A stretch of DNA of 64,000 bases from Frischella japonica (GCF_014489845.1 NZ_JABURY010000021.1:62001-126000), one strand, 5' to 3'. Positions 38,767-49,971 are shown, counted from the stretch's first letter. The notes: generated by a model not told the origin, from the letters alone. Program-made: numbers and translations.

Positions 38767-40590
38767 TTAGTCGTTATTATTATTTCTGAATGCTCGTTTA
38801 CGATCATTTTCCGTCAAATGACGCTTACGTAAACGAACGGATAATGGTGTAACCTCAACTAATTCATCATCATCAATAAATTCTAATGACTGTTCTAAGG
38901 TCATTTTAATTGGTGGTGATAGTGTTGTGGCTTCATCTGTACCGGCAGCTCGCATATTGGTTAATTTTTTACCAGTTAAACAGTTTACAGTTAAATCATT
39001 TGAGCGAGTATGAATACCGATGATTTGGCCTTCATATACTTCTACACCATGTCCGATAAATAAACGACCACGATCTTGTAAGCTATGTAATGCATATTCT
39101 AACGCTTTACCTGTTCCATTAGAAATTAATACCCCGTTAATACGTTGTCCAATCTCACCAGGACGCACATCATCATAATGGCTGAAAGTTGAATAAAGTA
39201 AACCAGTACCAGAAGTCATCGTTAAAAATTCAGTTCTAAAGCCAATTAAGCCACGGCTTGGAATATCGTAATCCAATCGCACTCGACCTTTACCATCTGG
39301 CATCATATTAGTCAGATTACCTTTACGTAAACCTAGTGCTTCCATTACCGGACCTTGGTGCTGTTCTTCAACATCAATGGTAACTTGTTCAAACGGCTCT
39401 TGTTTACGTCCATCAATCTCTTTAAAGATAACTTTTGGACGTGAAACTGCTAATTCATATCCTTCACGACGCATATTTTCGATTAATACGGAAAGATGCA
39501 ATTCGCCACGACCTGAGACTTTAAAAGCATCTGGATCAGGGGTTTCTTCAACACGTAATGCCACATTATGCACTAACTCTTTCTTTAAACGCTCTAAAAT
39601 TTGACGTGAAGTGACAAATTTTCCTTCTTTTCCAGCGAATGGGGATGTATTAACATTAAAAAACATGGTCACAGTTGGTTCATCAACTGTTAAAGCTGGT
39701 AGTGCTTCAACAGCATTGACATCACAAATCGTATCAGAGATATTTAAATCCCCTAATCCCGTTAAAGCGATAATATCGCCAGCTTCAGCAACATCAGCTT
39801 CATAACGTTGAAGACCTAAATGTCTTAAAACTTGTCCCACTTTACCATTACGCTTTTTACCTTCAGCATCAATAATCGTAATTTGTTGATTTGGTTTGAT
39901 ACGACCTCGTTTAACACGCCCAATACCGATTACACCCACATAACTATTATAATCAAGCTGAGAAATTTGCATTTGGAATGGACCATCAACATCAACTTTT
40001 GGTGGCTCAACATGTTTAACAATCGCTTCAAATAGCGGTGTCATATCTTCTGCCATAGCCTCATGATCTTCACCCGCTACACCCATTAATGCGGAAGCAT
40101 AAATAATGGGAAAATCCAATTGTTCATCTGTGGCACCGAGATTAACAAATAAATCAAAAACTTGATCAACTACCCAATCAGGACGAGCACCTGGACGGTC
40201 TACTTTATTAATCACAACAATTGGTTTTAAACCATAAGCAAACGCTTTTTGCGTTACAAAACGGGTTTGTGGCATTGGTCCATCCATAGCATCAACCAGC
40301 AATAGCACAGAATCAACCATTGACATAACCCGCTCAACCTCACCACCAAAATCAGCATGGCCTGGGGTATCGACAATATTAATACGGTAACCATTCCAAT
40401 CAATCGCCGTATTTTTTGCCAAAATGGTAATACCACGTTCTTTCTCTAACGCATTGGAATCCATAACACGTTCAGTGTCATCACCACGTGAATCAAGGGT
40501 TCCCGATTGTTTAAGGAGTTTATCAACCAATGTCGTTTTACCATGGTCAACGTGCGCAATAATGGCAATATTTCTTATATTTTCAATCAC
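38767..40590 (-). CDS. typA: Ribosome-associated GTPase BipA/TypA
   Basis: BipA is a translational GTPase related to EF-G that assists 50S assembly, especially in cold. A GTG at 40590 is chosen as start: it gives [17 protein letters not shown] and 607 aa, exactly the E. coli length, and GGA lies 10 bases upstream. A longer TTG frame from 40632 is unlikely. G1 AHVDHGKTT is at residues 12-20, followed by the G2 region ERGITI, G3 DTPGHAD and G4 NKVD. Domains III, V and the BipA-specific C-terminal domain with [17 protein letters not shown] follow. It is monocistronic, with its own terminator. Confidence 0.96.
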   Translation of the reverse strand: MIENIRNIAIIAHVDHGKTTLVDKLLKQSGTLDSRGDDTERVMDSNALEKERGITILAKNTAIDWNGYRINIVDTPGHADFGGEVERVMSMVDSVLLLVDAMDGPMPQTRFVTQKAFAYGLKPIVVINKVDRPGARPDWVVDQVFDLFVNLGATDEQLDFPIIYASALMGVAGEDHEAMAEDMTPLFEAIVKHVEPPKVDVDGPFQMQISQLDYNSYVGVIGIGRVKRGRIKPNQQITIIDAEGKKRNGKVGQVLRHLGLQRYEADVAEAGDIIALTGLGDLNISDTICDVNAVEALPALTVDEPTVTMFFNVNTSPFAGKEGKFVTSRQILERLKKELVHNVALRVEETPDPDAFKVSGRGELHLSVLIENMRREGYELAVSRPKVIFKEIDGRKQEPFEQVTIDVEEQHQGPVMEALGLRKGNLTNMMPDGKGRVRLDYDIPSRGLIGFRTEFLTMTSGTGLLYSTFSHYDDVRPGEIGQRINGVLISNGTGKALEYALHSLQDRGRLFIGHGVEVYEGQIIGIHTRSNDLTVNCLTGKKLTNMRAAGTDEATTLSPPIKMTLEQSLEFIDDDELVEVTPLSVRLRKRHLTENDRKRAFRNNNND

Positions 40591-40849
40591 AATATCGATT
40601 CCAGAAAAAATTAACAGGATAATTAGGCGCAAAATTATACACCTTTTTTGAAATAAGTGTTGATCTTAAAGATAAATAATTACTTTTTTATTCCATATAG
40701 TGACATTTTTTAGCTAACAGATAAAAAATTAAACCAATATGTTGATTTATTTTAATAAATCAACCAGTTACATTTAATATTATAACTGATTGATTTTATT
40801 GAATATAATATGTTTATATTCTAATTTTAATACCAATCATTTTTGAGTA

Positions 40850-43090
40850 TTAAGCTGGCACGGATAAAGCCTTTTCTTCACGTTCCCAGATACGATGCAA
40901 GGATAGGACTTTCATCAAGGTTAAAATCAATTCAACAATATTGTCATCCATCAACGTACCCTTATCTTCCTCAAGCATCGCCGCATCAAATAAACGTTTA
41001 GCATTATTGTGTAATGCAATTGGTTTAAGATGTTTATAAGCTTGTTGTAAATAATATTTAGCGTTACCGTCGTTGAGTAACATCTCAATATTTTGATTGG
41101 TTGGAACCACTACAGCATCAATGGTAACAGAAGGATTCCCTTCAATTGTACCATCTACTTTCAAGCTGTCACCTTGTTGCGTTTTTACCACTCCCATGTG
41201 TGGAGCAAGTAGTAAGCTGTAAAGCTTTTTCTTGGTCAACATTTCACGAATTTTATCGACAGATTCCCCACATACGCCGTCGCTCACTAATATAGCAACT
41301 TTACGACTAGTTAATGGTAATGTCTTATTGGCATACAAGCTCAGTGTCGGATCACTATCTAAGTTATTAAACAAAATCGGAGCGGGACGCGCTTTTTGTT
41401 CTGCGGTTAATGTAATACCTAAATGAGTGGCCACACCTTTCGCTAAATCATGATTAATGTTACATAACAAATCAACCACACGTTCACGAATATAAGGACG
41501 CATCACTTTACCCAATTCAAAACTAAAGGCGTTAATAATATGTTGTTGTTCGGTTGCTGTTTGACTTTGCCAGAAGAGCCGAGGCATGGAATAAAAGTTA
41601 GTCATCGATTCACTACGTTGCCGAATTTTTTCGCCATCCAATGTTTCTTGATAACTACTAAATCCACCATTTTGGGCTTTGGGGGCGGTTTCCCTTGGCC
41701 AGTTATTATTAATTGAGTTAGGTTCATAATTTGCCGGATTGGTATTGATTTCCATCCGATGAAATCCATCACGTTGCTGATTGTGGAATGGACAAACCGG
41801 TTTATTAATCGGGATCTCATTAAAATTGGCGCCACCAAGTCGATACATTTGAGTATCAATATACGAAAAGATACGACCTTGTAATAATGGATCATTTGAA
41901 AAATCAACACCAGGAACTAAATTAGCTGGGCAAAATGCCACTTGTTCAGTTTCGGCAAAATAGTTATCTGGATTGCGATTTAAGACCATTTTACCAATTC
42001 GTTGGACTGGCACTAAGGCTTCAGGAATTAATTTCGTCGCATCTAAAATATCAAAATCAAAATTATTTACTTGGCTTTCCGGAATAATTTGCAAACCAAG
42101 TTCATATTCTGGATAATCGCCAGCTTCAATGCTTTCCCATAAATTTTTACGATGAAAATCAGGATCACGTCCCATCAGGGCTTGAGCTTCATCCCAAATC
42201 ATTGAACACGTTCCGGCAATCGGTTTCCAATGAAAACGTACAAAACAGCTTTCATTTTTACTATTTACTAACCGAAATGTATGGATACCAAACCCCTCCA
42301 TATTACTATAACTCCGTGGAATACCACGATCAGACATTACAACCATCACATTTTGTATCGTTTCTGGTTGTAAAGAGACATAATCCCAAAAGCTATCATG
42401 GGCACTTTGTCCTTGTGGTACTTCATTGAGCGGTTCTGGTTTTACCGCATGAACAAAATCTGGAAATTTAATTGCATCTTGAATAAAAAATGTTGGCGTA
42501 TTCACACCGACAATATCAAAATTTCCCTCTTGAGTATAAAATTTAGTGGCAAAGCCACGCACATCTCGTGCCGTATCAGCTGAACCACGTGAACCTTGCA
42601 CGGTTGAAAAGCGCACAAACACGGGGGTTTTTAAGCCGGTATCATTTAAAAAGTTTGCTTTAGTGTATTTATCTAATGATTTATAAAGCTGAAAATAACC
42701 ATGCGCCGCTGCACCACGCGCGTGAACTACCCGCTCTGGAATACGTTCACGGTCAAAGTGCATCATTTTATCGCGTAGTAAAAAATCTTCCATTAACGTT
42801 GGACCGCGCACCCCGGCTTTTAATGAATTTTGATTATCCGCTACTTTTACCCCAGTTGTGGTGGTCAATGGTTGATTATCATCGACACTGCGATAAGTAT
42901 CCAAATCTTGTAATTTTGCATTACTATTTTGTGGTAATTTTTGTGAACCCGCAGCATAAGGTTCACTGCCTGGCTGAGTAGGTTTAGGCGTTGGTTTGAT
43001 ATTGATATCACTAGGTGCGGTGTCAAAAGTATGGGGGTGTACGGCTCGTTGATCTGGCATAACGGCTTTGTGGTACTTCTTACTCATCAT
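40850..43090 (-). CDS. katE: Large-subunit monofunctional catalase (HPII/KatE type)
   Basis: This heme catalase converts hydrogen peroxide to water and oxygen. The 746-aa protein is the clade-2 large type. It has an N-terminal extension, a catalytic core with distal histidine H123 in [11 protein letters not shown], and a proximal tyrosine near residue 410 in [16 protein letters not shown]-terminal flavodoxin/DJ-1-like domain (about 595-746) follows. AGGAG-like sequence precedes the start, and MSKK may alternatively start one codon later. It diverges from the sirtuin gene across about 300 bp. RpoS control of katE is known in E. coli but no signature was assigned here. Confidence 0.95.
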   Translation of the reverse strand: MMSKKYHKAVMPDQRAVHPHTFDTAPSDINIKPTPKPTQPGSEPYAAGSQKLPQNSNAKLQDLDTYRSVDDNQPLTTTTGVKVADNQNSLKAGVRGPTLMEDFLLRDKMMHFDRERIPERVVHARGAAAHGYFQLYKSLDKYTKANFLNDTGLKTPVFVRFSTVQGSRGSADTARDVRGFATKFYTQEGNFDIVGVNTPTFFIQDAIKFPDFVHAVKPEPLNEVPQGQSAHDSFWDYVSLQPETIQNVMVVMSDRGIPRSYSNMEGFGIHTFRLVNSKNESCFVRFHWKPIAGTCSMIWDEAQALMGRDPDFHRKNLWESIEAGDYPEYELGLQIIPESQVNNFDFDILDATKLIPEALVPVQRIGKMVLNRNPDNYFAETEQVAFCPANLVPGVDFSNDPLLQGRIFSYIDTQMYRLGGANFNEIPINKPVCPFHNQQRDGFHRMEINTNPANYEPNSINNNWPRETAPKAQNGGFSSYQETLDGEKIRQRSESMTNFYSMPRLFWQSQTATEQQHIINAFSFELGKVMRPYIRERVVDLLCNINHDLAKGVATHLGITLTAEQKARPAPILFNNLDSDPTLSLYANKTLPLTSRKVAILVSDGVCGESVDKIREMLTKKKLYSLLLAPHMGVVKTQQGDSLKVDGTIEGNPSVTIDAVVVPTNQNIEMLLNDGNAKYYLQQAYKHLKPIALHNNAKRLFDAAMLEEDKGTLMDDNIVELILTLMKVLSLHRIWEREEKALSVPA

Positions 43091-43392
43091 TTGCTCCTGT
43101 TTACTATTTTATAAAAATTACAAAATTAATCATTCGTCGCGATGAGTTTGTGATGATGGAACTCACTTTATCATTTTTGTAGAAAACTCAATAAATTATC
43201 AAAAAATCACTTAATGTACAGATTAGCCAAAAAAAAACTTTATAACAATATCTATTTGATTTTATACTATTTTTACATATCTCTTTATAAAATTATTTCA
43301 TTAAAACTCGATTTAAAATAATTAAGTAATATCAGTTATATATCAAAACCGTTACAATATAGCTAAAACTTATTAAAAAAGAGCGAACTATA
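43091..43392. promoter_or_regulatory. Divergent katE/cobB intergenic region
   Basis: About 300 bp of AT-rich sequence containing only the divergent 5' regions. No gene, RNA or clear operator was recognised. Confidence 0.4.
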
Positions 43393-44088
43393 ATGAAAAA
43401 AACTAAATTCGTCATTTTAACTGGTGCTGGTATTTCAGCTGAATCAGGTTTAGCAACATTTCGTGCACAAAATGGTTTATGGGAAGGGTATAATGTGGAT
43501 GATGTCGCCACATATGAAGGTTATTTACGTGATCCCGTTCAAGTTCATCGCTTCTACAATATGCTACGTAAAAAATTACAACAACCGAACGTTAAACCTA
43601 ATACAGCTCATTTTGCATTAGCTAAATTAGAATACACAATAGGCAGCGAAAATGTAACCATTGTGACGCAAAATGTCGATAACCTCCATGAACAGGCAGG
43701 ATCTAAAAATATTATTCATATGCATGGTGAGTTACTAAAAGTTCGTGATGAACAAACGGGTCAAATCTTCGATTGCTATGATGATATTTATTACGAGAAA
43801 AATAAAATGATTCGTCCACATATTGTTTGGTTTGGTGAAATACCACTTTATATAGATGAAATCCATCAACAAATAACACAAGCAGATTATTTTATTGCCA
43901 TAGGCACATCCGGTCATGTCTATCCAGCAGCCAATTTTGTACAACTAGCCAATCAGTTTGGCGCACATACTATTGAATTAAATTTAGAACCATCGTTAAA
44001 AGAAAATCTGTTTGATCTAAAAATTTATGGACCTGCTAGCCAAATTGTACCCCATTTTATTCAACAGTTACTAACAAAAATCGCTTAG
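43393..44088 (+). CDS. cobB: NAD-dependent protein deacylase, sirtuin (CobB-like), zinc ligands lost
   Basis: Sirtuins remove acyl groups from protein lysines using NAD. The 231-aa protein is clearly the CobB branch: GAGISAESG at residues 11-19, TQNVDNLHE at 92-100, catalytic H111 in HMHGELLKV, VWFGE and the GTSGHVYPAANF tail. Two deviations from E. coli CobB stand out. The Cys-rich zinc segment is absent (only C128 remains where E. coli has VRC and CHCC). The class III pocket motif YxxR reads YNML (Y55 with L58 in place of arginine). The fold core is intact, so it may still act, but on a different acyl range. It is monocistronic; no terminator was seen. Confidence 0.85.
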   Translation: MKKTKFVILTGAGISAESGLATFRAQNGLWEGYNVDDVATYEGYLRDPVQVHRFYNMLRKKLQQPNVKPNTAHFALAKLEYTIGSENVTIVTQNVDNLHEQAGSKNIIHMHGELLKVRDEQTGQIFDCYDDIYYEKNKMIRPHIVWFGEIPLYIDEIHQQITQADYFIAIGTSGHVYPAANFVQLANQFGAHTIELNLEPSLKENLFDLKIYGPASQIVPHFIQQLLTKIA

Positions 44089-44837
44089 TAATAAATATGA
44101 ATGATGAAAGAGGTTATTAATGCGATAGATGTTCTAACTAGTTCTGTTTACCTAAATTGACTATTTATCTCTCAATCCAGTTTGCTTTACAATGTAACCT
44201 ATCATTGAGATAAATGGGATTGAATTGATGGGGAATTGGTAATACCGCAGCAAGTAAACTTGTTAGCTTTGGTGGTAATTATTTGGTATTAGTAGGAAAA
44301 TAATATTGAATGCCAATTCTATAGCAAATATACCATTTCCCCATTGTCACTATTAAAGTAAAATTTTAGGATACGTTATTTTTACCAAATATTTTAAACA
44401 GTATACCTAAGAACCAATCGTTAACGGATACCATTCTGCAATAACCATAACAAGAGATTTTTAGTCACCTATTGGCTAAAATACTCGCGCCTTGTAACGA
44501 TTGATGCTGTTGATTGTGTAATATCACTAAGTTAGAGACAAGAAGAGCAAAAAAAAATGATAAGCAAAATTTGTGATATCCAGCAGCGAAAGGTTATTTT
44601 TATATGCTCGAAGAGATCTGCATAATCACTCTATTATCGTTGTTGTATTTTATGCTAACGTATAATGTTTATTCAAACATTAACCTCGTACCTAATGGAT
44701 TGATATATTTAAAATTCAATACAGATACTATTGATATGATAATCAATAAATTATCTACATATTGATGATATTATTTTTTTAACCATCAAGATAAAAGCGA
44801 TCAATATTTTTATTGATAATTGATTCCTCCAATTGGA
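44089..44837. other. Gene-poor interval between cobB and mobB
   Basis: About 750 bp without a recognisable gene. It contains an imperfect inverted repeat at about 44162-44214 and a 53-codon ATG frame at 44604-44765. That frame's product has one hydrophobic N-terminal stretch and no ribosome site or family resemblance. It may be a decayed gene or non-coding RNA locus; nothing was identifiable. Confidence 0.35.
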
Positions 44838-45329
44838 TTAAGATATTGAAAGCAATAAATAATGCTTAATCCATTGGCTAATTGTTATTAAATCATTGAT
44901 ATCAAATTGTTTAATTGCAATATCCAGTTCGTAATCGGTAGCTATTGCCAGTGTATACTCATCATAAAATGGCGGTTTATCGAGAGAATGCCGATAACAG
45001 ACAATTTTAGGAATCATTTCATGTTTAAACCCTTCGACTAAAACTAAATCAACTTGATTAAATTGTTTGGCTAATGTCAGTAAATCAGGTGGATTATGTG
45101 GTGTTTCAGTCATTAATGCCCATCGTTTATCACTAGCAACAATCACTTGATCTGCACCAGAATAACGCAACTGATAACTATCTTTACCGGGCAAGTCAAT
45201 ATCCATATTATGGTGGCTGTGTTTAATTACGGCTAAACGAATAGATTGTTGTTTTAGTAAAGGGATTAATTTTGTCAATAGCGTAGTTTTACCACTACCA
45301 CTATAACCACATATTCCAATTATTTGCAT
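44838..45329 (-). CDS. mobB: Molybdopterin-guanine dinucleotide biosynthesis adaptor MobB
   Basis: MobB is a GTP-binding accessory protein that assists MobA in molybdenum cofactor maturation. The ATG at 45329 gives 163 aa starting MQIIGICGYSGSGKTTLL, with the P-loop at residues 8-15. A TTG-started longer frame is unlikely. GGA lies 10 bases upstream. It overlaps the end of mobA by 10 bp, indicating translational coupling in a mobAB operon. HSHHNMDID and the GADQVI segment are typical of the family. Confidence 0.92.
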   Translation of the reverse strand: MQIIGICGYSGSGKTTLLTKLIPLLKQQSIRLAVIKHSHHNMDIDLPGKDSYQLRYSGADQVIVASDKRWALMTETPHNPPDLLTLAKQFNQVDLVLVEGFKHEMIPKIVCYRHSLDKPPFYDEYTLAIATDYELDIAIKQFDINDLITISQWIKHYLLLSIS

Positions 45330-45907
45330 TGCTTTTGATTCCAATAAGCCAATTGTTCTAACGTATTAATATTAATAAATACGTCTGGTTTATCACTAAA
45401 ATCAACCTGAATAGCGTCGATTTGCTGTAAAAAACCAAGTAATTTTCGTTTACCTTGTAATAAATAATGTTTAATCATTGGAGCTAATTGACGATGAATT
45501 AGCATTAATGTAGGATGTGATTTTTCACCATCAAACACATAAGCCGCGAGATGAGTATCACAATGCGCTTGTAAGCGCTTAACTAAATCATCTGGTAAAA
45601 AAGGTGTATCACAACTTACCACTAAGTTCCAATCGGTTGAACTGGTTATTAATCCTGAGAAAATCCCTGCTAATGGTCCTAAAAAGCCAATTAATTCATC
45701 AACAATAACTGGATAGCCTGATTTTTGATACTGTTCAATATCTTGATTACAATTAATCACAATATGATTAACTTGCGGTTTTATTTTATTAATAACGTGA
45801 TAGTATAATGGATTACCGTGTAATAATTGCAGTCCTTTATTCTGTCGATTCATTCGGCTACTTTGACCGCCAGCCAGAATAATTGCAGTTATAGGCATTA
45901 GTGACAT
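45320..45907 (-). CDS. mobA: Molybdenum cofactor guanylyltransferase MobA
   Basis: MobA links GMP to molybdopterin, making MGD for bacterial molybdoenzymes. The nucleotidyltransferase motif AIILAGGQSSRM with following K is at the N-terminus, and VSCDTPFLP is in the centre. HPTLMLI and DVFININTLEQL close the protein. Starts at 45907 (MSLMP) or 45898 (MPITA) are both possible; neither has a strong ribosome site. The order mobB-mobA-yihD-dsbA-polA is conserved with E. coli. No molybdoenzyme gene is visible in the window. Confidence 0.9.
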   Translation of the reverse strand: MSLMPITAIILAGGQSSRMNRQNKGLQLLHGNPLYYHVINKIKPQVNHIVINCNQDIEQYQKSGYPVIVDELIGFLGPLAGIFSGLITSSTDWNLVVSCDTPFLPDDLVKRLQAHCDTHLAAYVFDGEKSHPTLMLIHRQLAPMIKHYLLQGKRKLLGFLQQIDAIQVDFSDKPDVFININTLEQLAYWNQKQCK

Positions 45908-45990
45908 AAATAATCGCTTATAGAGCATTGCTAAAATTTTAAATACCATTACTATAAGCAAAATTAATCAAAATAAATAGGTAAATTATT

Positions 45991-46254
45991 ATGGCGTGCC
46001 ATAGAATTGAAGAACTTATCGAACTTCTTACCCCAGCTTGGGAGAAAGAATCCGATTTAAATCTACTTGAATTTCTAGCTAAATTAGGTAGTGAAGCAGG
46101 TTATGAAGGCGAATTAAATAACTTGAGTGATGAAGTATTAATTTATCATTTGAAAATGCGTGATACAGATAAATCGGAAGCAATTCCTGGTATAAAAAAA
46201 GATTATGAAGCTGATTTTAAATCCGCTTTATTGAAAGCGCGTGGCATTACTTAA
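45991..46254 (+). CDS. yihD: YihD family protein (DUF1040)
   Basis: This 87-aa acidic protein is colinear with E. coli YihD (89 aa). It shares ELLTPAW at the N-terminus, [12 protein letters not shown] in the centre and [12 protein letters not shown] near the end. The function is unknown in E. coli. It lies between mobA (divergent) and dsbA (61 bp downstream), the same neighbourhood as in E. coli. No membrane segment or signal peptide is evident. Confidence 0.9.
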   Translation: MACHRIEELIELLTPAWEKESDLNLLEFLAKLGSEAGYEGELNNLSDEVLIYHLKMRDTDKSEAIPGIKKDYEADFKSALLKARGIT

Positions 46255-46315
46255 TTACACTGATTTGAATCATTATATGACTAATTGAATGACTAAATTT
46301 TAGGAGCCTTTTAAC

Positions 46316-46969
46316 ATGTTTAAAAAGTTTTTTGTGACAATCAGTGCCATTATTATATCGTTTTGTACTTTGGCTGCTGAAACTGAAGAATCCGTTGAAC
46401 CGGTTAAAATTACTGATGGCAAGCAATATTATAAATTAGCCAAGTTTGCTTCTCCCGAAAAAGAAGTGATTGAATTTTTTTCTTTTAATTGCTCATCTTG
46501 TTTTAAGCTTGAAAGAACATATAAAATTAACGAAACTATTACGTCTAATTTGCCGAAAAACATTAAATTTAAACGTTATCATTTAAATAATTTTGGTCCT
46601 CTCGCTGAAGAATTGTCGCAAGCATGGGCTATTGCAAATGTATTAGGTATCCAAAATGAAATAGCATCTGATCTTTATGATGGTATTCAACTTGATAAAA
46701 CTATCAAAACAGCCGACGATATTAAAGGTGTTTTCATCAATTTAGGTATTGATGAAGCCAAGTATGAAAGCATGAAAGATAACTTTTTGGTAAAAGCCTT
46801 TGAAGTTCAGCAAAATGAAGCTAGAGATGAGTTACAACCAACATCGATTCCTAGTTTTTTCGTTAACAGATTGTATATTATTAATTCTCAAGGTCTAGAT
46901 GCTACTTCTTATGAAACTTATATTAAGGATTATTCACGTGTAATCAATTTTTTACTACAACAAGATTAA
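46316..46969 (+). CDS. dsbA: Thiol:disulfide interchange protein DsbA with CSSC active site
   Basis: DsbA oxidises cysteines of exported proteins in the periplasm. The 217-aa precursor has a signal peptide (about residues 1-20, ending TLAA). A thioredoxin fold with inserted helical domain follows, with conserved FFSF before the active site and cis-proline loop TSIPSFFV. The active-site motif is CSSC (C59, C62) in place of the CPHC of E. coli; the histidine that makes DsbA strongly oxidising is missing. The cis-Pro neighbour is isoleucine, where E. coli has valine. The gene is downstream of yihD as in E. coli. AGGAG at 46302-46306 precedes the ATG. Confidence 0.88.
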   Translation: MFKKFFVTISAIIISFCTLAAETEESVEPVKITDGKQYYKLAKFASPEKEVIEFFSFNCSSCFKLERTYKINETITSNLPKNIKFKRYHLNNFGPLAEELSQAWAIANVLGIQNEIASDLYDGIQLDKTIKTADDIKGVFINLGIDEAKYESMKDNFLVKAFEVQQNEARDELQPTSIPSFFVNRLYIINSQGLDATSYETYIKDYSRVINFLLQQD

Positions 46970-46986
46970 TCTACCATCCCAATGAT

Positions 46987-47034
46987 AGTCAGAATACTAG
47001 CGTTAATTCTAATATTCTGACTAATCTTATTTTT
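46987..47034 (+). terminator. Terminator of dsbA
   Basis: A perfect 10-bp stem (AGTCAGAATA / TATTCTGACT) with 16-nt loop is followed by a T-rich tail. It lies 18 bp after the dsbA stop. Confidence 0.7.
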
Positions 47035-47185
47035 ATTTACCCCAATCCCTTTATATAAAATAACGAATAAATACTTTAATTAACTGACAAGAATCACCTT
47101 TTCTACGCTATGACTTTTATTTCTATCACTTTTGAGTATACTCATTATTAACAACTTGTTTATATTCAATCAAAGTGAATTTACT

Positions 47186-49954
47186 ATGAAAACAGAAAAA
47201 CCGATTATCCTTATCGATGGTTCATCCTATTTATATCGAGCCTTTTTTGCAACGCCTTCGTTAACAAATACCAAAGGGGAACCCACTGGTGCGATTTATG
47301 GCGTAACAAACATGATCAGAAGCCTGATTAATCAATATCAACCAACTCATATTGCGGTAGTTTTTGATGCCAAAGGAGGCTCTTTTAGAAAAACGTTATA
47401 CAGCGAGTATAAAGCAACACGTGACGCTATGCCGGAAGATCTACGAGTACAAGTCGAACCTATTCATAACATTTTAAAAGCAATGGGATTACCACTATTA
47501 TGTGTAGATAATGTTGAAGCTGATGACGTGATTGGTACACTAGCCAAACAAGCTGAAGCAGAAGGTCTATCAGTATTAATCAGCACTGGCGATAAAGATA
47601 TGGCACAACTCGTTTCAGATAAAATTACTTTAATTAATACCATGAATAACGTTGTTTTAGATCCGAATGGTGTACAACAAAAATTTGGCGTGCCACCGAC
47701 AAAAATTATCGATTATTTAGCCTTAATGGGTGACAGCTCCGATAATATTCCTGGTGTACCAGGTGTTGGAGAAAAAACAGCCAGTAGTTTACTTAGTGAA
47801 TTTACAGGTATTGATGATATCTATCACAATATAGATAAAGTCATCACGCTATCTATTCGTGGAGCTAAATCTATTCAACAAAAATTAATCGATAATGAAC
47901 AAGAAGCTCGTTTATCTTATTTACTCGCTACCATAAAAACCGATGTCGAACTCAATTTTAGTAATGAACAATTAAAACCACAACCAATTGACATTAATAA
48001 ACTTAAGCAAATTTTTGAATACCACGGTTTTAATCGTTGGCTAACCGAACTTAATCATGGACGATTTATCAAATCAGAGCAACCTTTAGTTAATCAAGTG
48101 TCAGAAAACGATAAAAACAGTCAGTCATCAATCCCTTCCCCTCAAGCGGAAAAGCATTATGAAACTATATTAACCAGTGAACAATTAGACAGTTGGGTAA
48201 AAAAATTAGCCACCAGCCATTTAATTGCTTTTGATACTGAAACCAATAATATTGATCATTTTCACGCCGAGTTAGTCGGTATATCGTTGAGTATTGCTGA
48301 AAATGAAGCCTGTTATATACCAATTCATCATCACTATTTAGGTGTACCAAAACAGTTACCGCTTGATGAAGTTATCCAAAAGCTTAAACCAATATTTGAA
48401 AATGCAAAACTTAAAAAAGTTGGGCAAAATGTCAAATTTGATTATTCAATATTAGCGAATTATGGCATTACCGTACAAGGTATTACATATGATACCATGT
48501 TAGAATCTTACGTTCTTAATAGTAATGACAGACATGATTTAGATCATTTAGCCCAAAAACATCTACATGTAAAAACAATAACCTATGATGAATTAACCAA
48601 AGTCGATAAAAAGAAACTAACAATTGATAAAATCGATATCGAACACACCACACGTTATGCCTGTGAAGATGCTGATTTAACCCTTACTATTCATAACAAA
48701 TTATGGGCTCAACTGAAACAAGATAGTAAATTAACGCACCTCTTTAATGATATTGAAATGCCATTAGCGATCATCTTAGCCAATATGGAAAGAACCGGTG
48801 TTTTAATCGATGAAAGCTTATTACACCAATATTCAACAGAGATCCAATCTAAACTTGATCAACTCGAACAACAGATTCATGACTTAGCTGGTGAAAAATT
48901 TAATATCGCTTCCCCTAAACAATTACAAGTCATTCTGTTTGAAAAAAATCAACTTCCAGTTATCAGAAAAACACCCAAAGGTGATCCATCAACGAATGAA
49001 GAAGTGTTAAGTGAACTAGCCAATGATTATGAATTACCCCGCCTGATTCTTGAATATCGCGGTCTAGCTAAACTTAAAAATACTTATACTGATAAATTAC
49101 CATTAATGATAAGTCGCATTGATCATCGCGTACATACTAATTATAACCAAATTGGCACAGTAACAGGCCGTTTATCATCCAATGATCCAAATCTACAAAA
49201 CATTCCAGTACGCAATGAGGAAGGACGTAAAATCCGTCAGGCTTTCATTGCTCCAAAAGGTTATAAGATTGTCTCAGCCGACTATTCACAAATTGAACTA
49301 CGAATCATGGCGCATTTATCAAGAGACAAAAACTTATTAGATGCTTTTGCCAATAATAAAGATATTCACCGTTTTACCGCCAGTGAAATTCTTGGTAAAC
49401 AAGAAAATGAAGTCACATCAGAAGAGCGTCGGCGTGCTAAAGCTGTCAATTTTGGTTTAATTTACGGTATGAGTGCTTTCGGTTTATCAAGACAAATTAA
49501 TATTCCCAGAAATGAAGCAAAATTTTATATTGATCGCTATTTTGAGCGTTATCCCGGTGTTGAACAATATATGGAAAATACTCGTAAATTAGCTGCGGAA
49601 AAAGGTTATGTAGAAACCTTATCAGGTCGACGACTTTATTTACCGAGAATAAATTCTGCAAGCGGTATCGAAAAACGCGCAGCCGAACGTGCTGCAATTA
49701 ATGCACCAATGCAAGGTACTGCTGCAGATATCATTAAAACTGCAATGATAGCTGTAAATCATTTTATTCAAAAACAAGGAGATAATGTTAAAATGGTCAT
49801 GCAGGTACACGATGAATTAGTTTTTGAAGTAAAAGAAACCCATCTAGATACCATAACCGAGCAAATAAAAACGATTATGGAAAACTGCTATCAACTTCAT
49901 ATTCCTTTAAAAGTCGACGTAGGTTTTGGCAATAACTGGGACGAAGCGCACTAA
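47186..49954 (+). CDS. polA: DNA polymerase I
   Basis: PolA fills gaps, removes RNA primers and functions in repair. The ATG at 47186 gives 922 aa (E. coli 928); an upstream TTG frame has no counterpart. All three domains are intact. The 5' nuclease has DGSSYLYRAFF and the GDSSDNIPGVPGVGEKTA helix-hairpin-helix. The 3'-5' exonuclease has FDTETN, NVKFDYSI and YACEDADLT. The polymerase has TGRLSSNDPNLQNIPVR, DYSQIELRIMAHLS, RRRAKAVNFGLIYGMSAFGL and QVHDELVFEV. The proofreading acids are present. It is immediately followed by the oriC-like region. Confidence 0.97.
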   Translation: MKTEKPIILIDGSSYLYRAFFATPSLTNTKGEPTGAIYGVTNMIRSLINQYQPTHIAVVFDAKGGSFRKTLYSEYKATRDAMPEDLRVQVEPIHNILKAMGLPLLCVDNVEADDVIGTLAKQAEAEGLSVLISTGDKDMAQLVSDKITLINTMNNVVLDPNGVQQKFGVPPTKIIDYLALMGDSSDNIPGVPGVGEKTASSLLSEFTGIDDIYHNIDKVITLSIRGAKSIQQKLIDNEQEARLSYLLATIKTDVELNFSNEQLKPQPIDINKLKQIFEYHGFNRWLTELNHGRFIKSEQPLVNQVSENDKNSQSSIPSPQAEKHYETILTSEQLDSWVKKLATSHLIAFDTETNNIDHFHAELVGISLSIAENEACYIPIHHHYLGVPKQLPLDEVIQKLKPIFENAKLKKVGQNVKFDYSILANYGITVQGITYDTMLESYVLNSNDRHDLDHLAQKHLHVKTITYDELTKVDKKKLTIDKIDIEHTTRYACEDADLTLTIHNKLWAQLKQDSKLTHLFNDIEMPLAIILANMERTGVLIDESLLHQYSTEIQSKLDQLEQQIHDLAGEKFNIASPKQLQVILFEKNQLPVIRKTPKGDPSTNEEVLSELANDYELPRLILEYRGLAKLKNTYTDKLPLMISRIDHRVHTNYNQIGTVTGRLSSNDPNLQNIPVRNEEGRKIRQAFIAPKGYKIVSADYSQIELRIMAHLSRDKNLLDAFANNKDIHRFTASEILGKQENEVTSEERRRAKAVNFGLIYGMSAFGLSRQINIPRNEAKFYIDRYFERYPGVEQYMENTRKLAAEKGYVETLSGRRLYLPRINSASGIEKRAAERAAINAPMQGTAADIIKTAMIAVNHFIQKQGDNVKMVMQVHDELVFEVKETHLDTITEQIKTIMENCYQLHIPLKVDVGFGNNWDEAH

Positions 49955-49971
49955 ATATAGTTTAAAAATTA

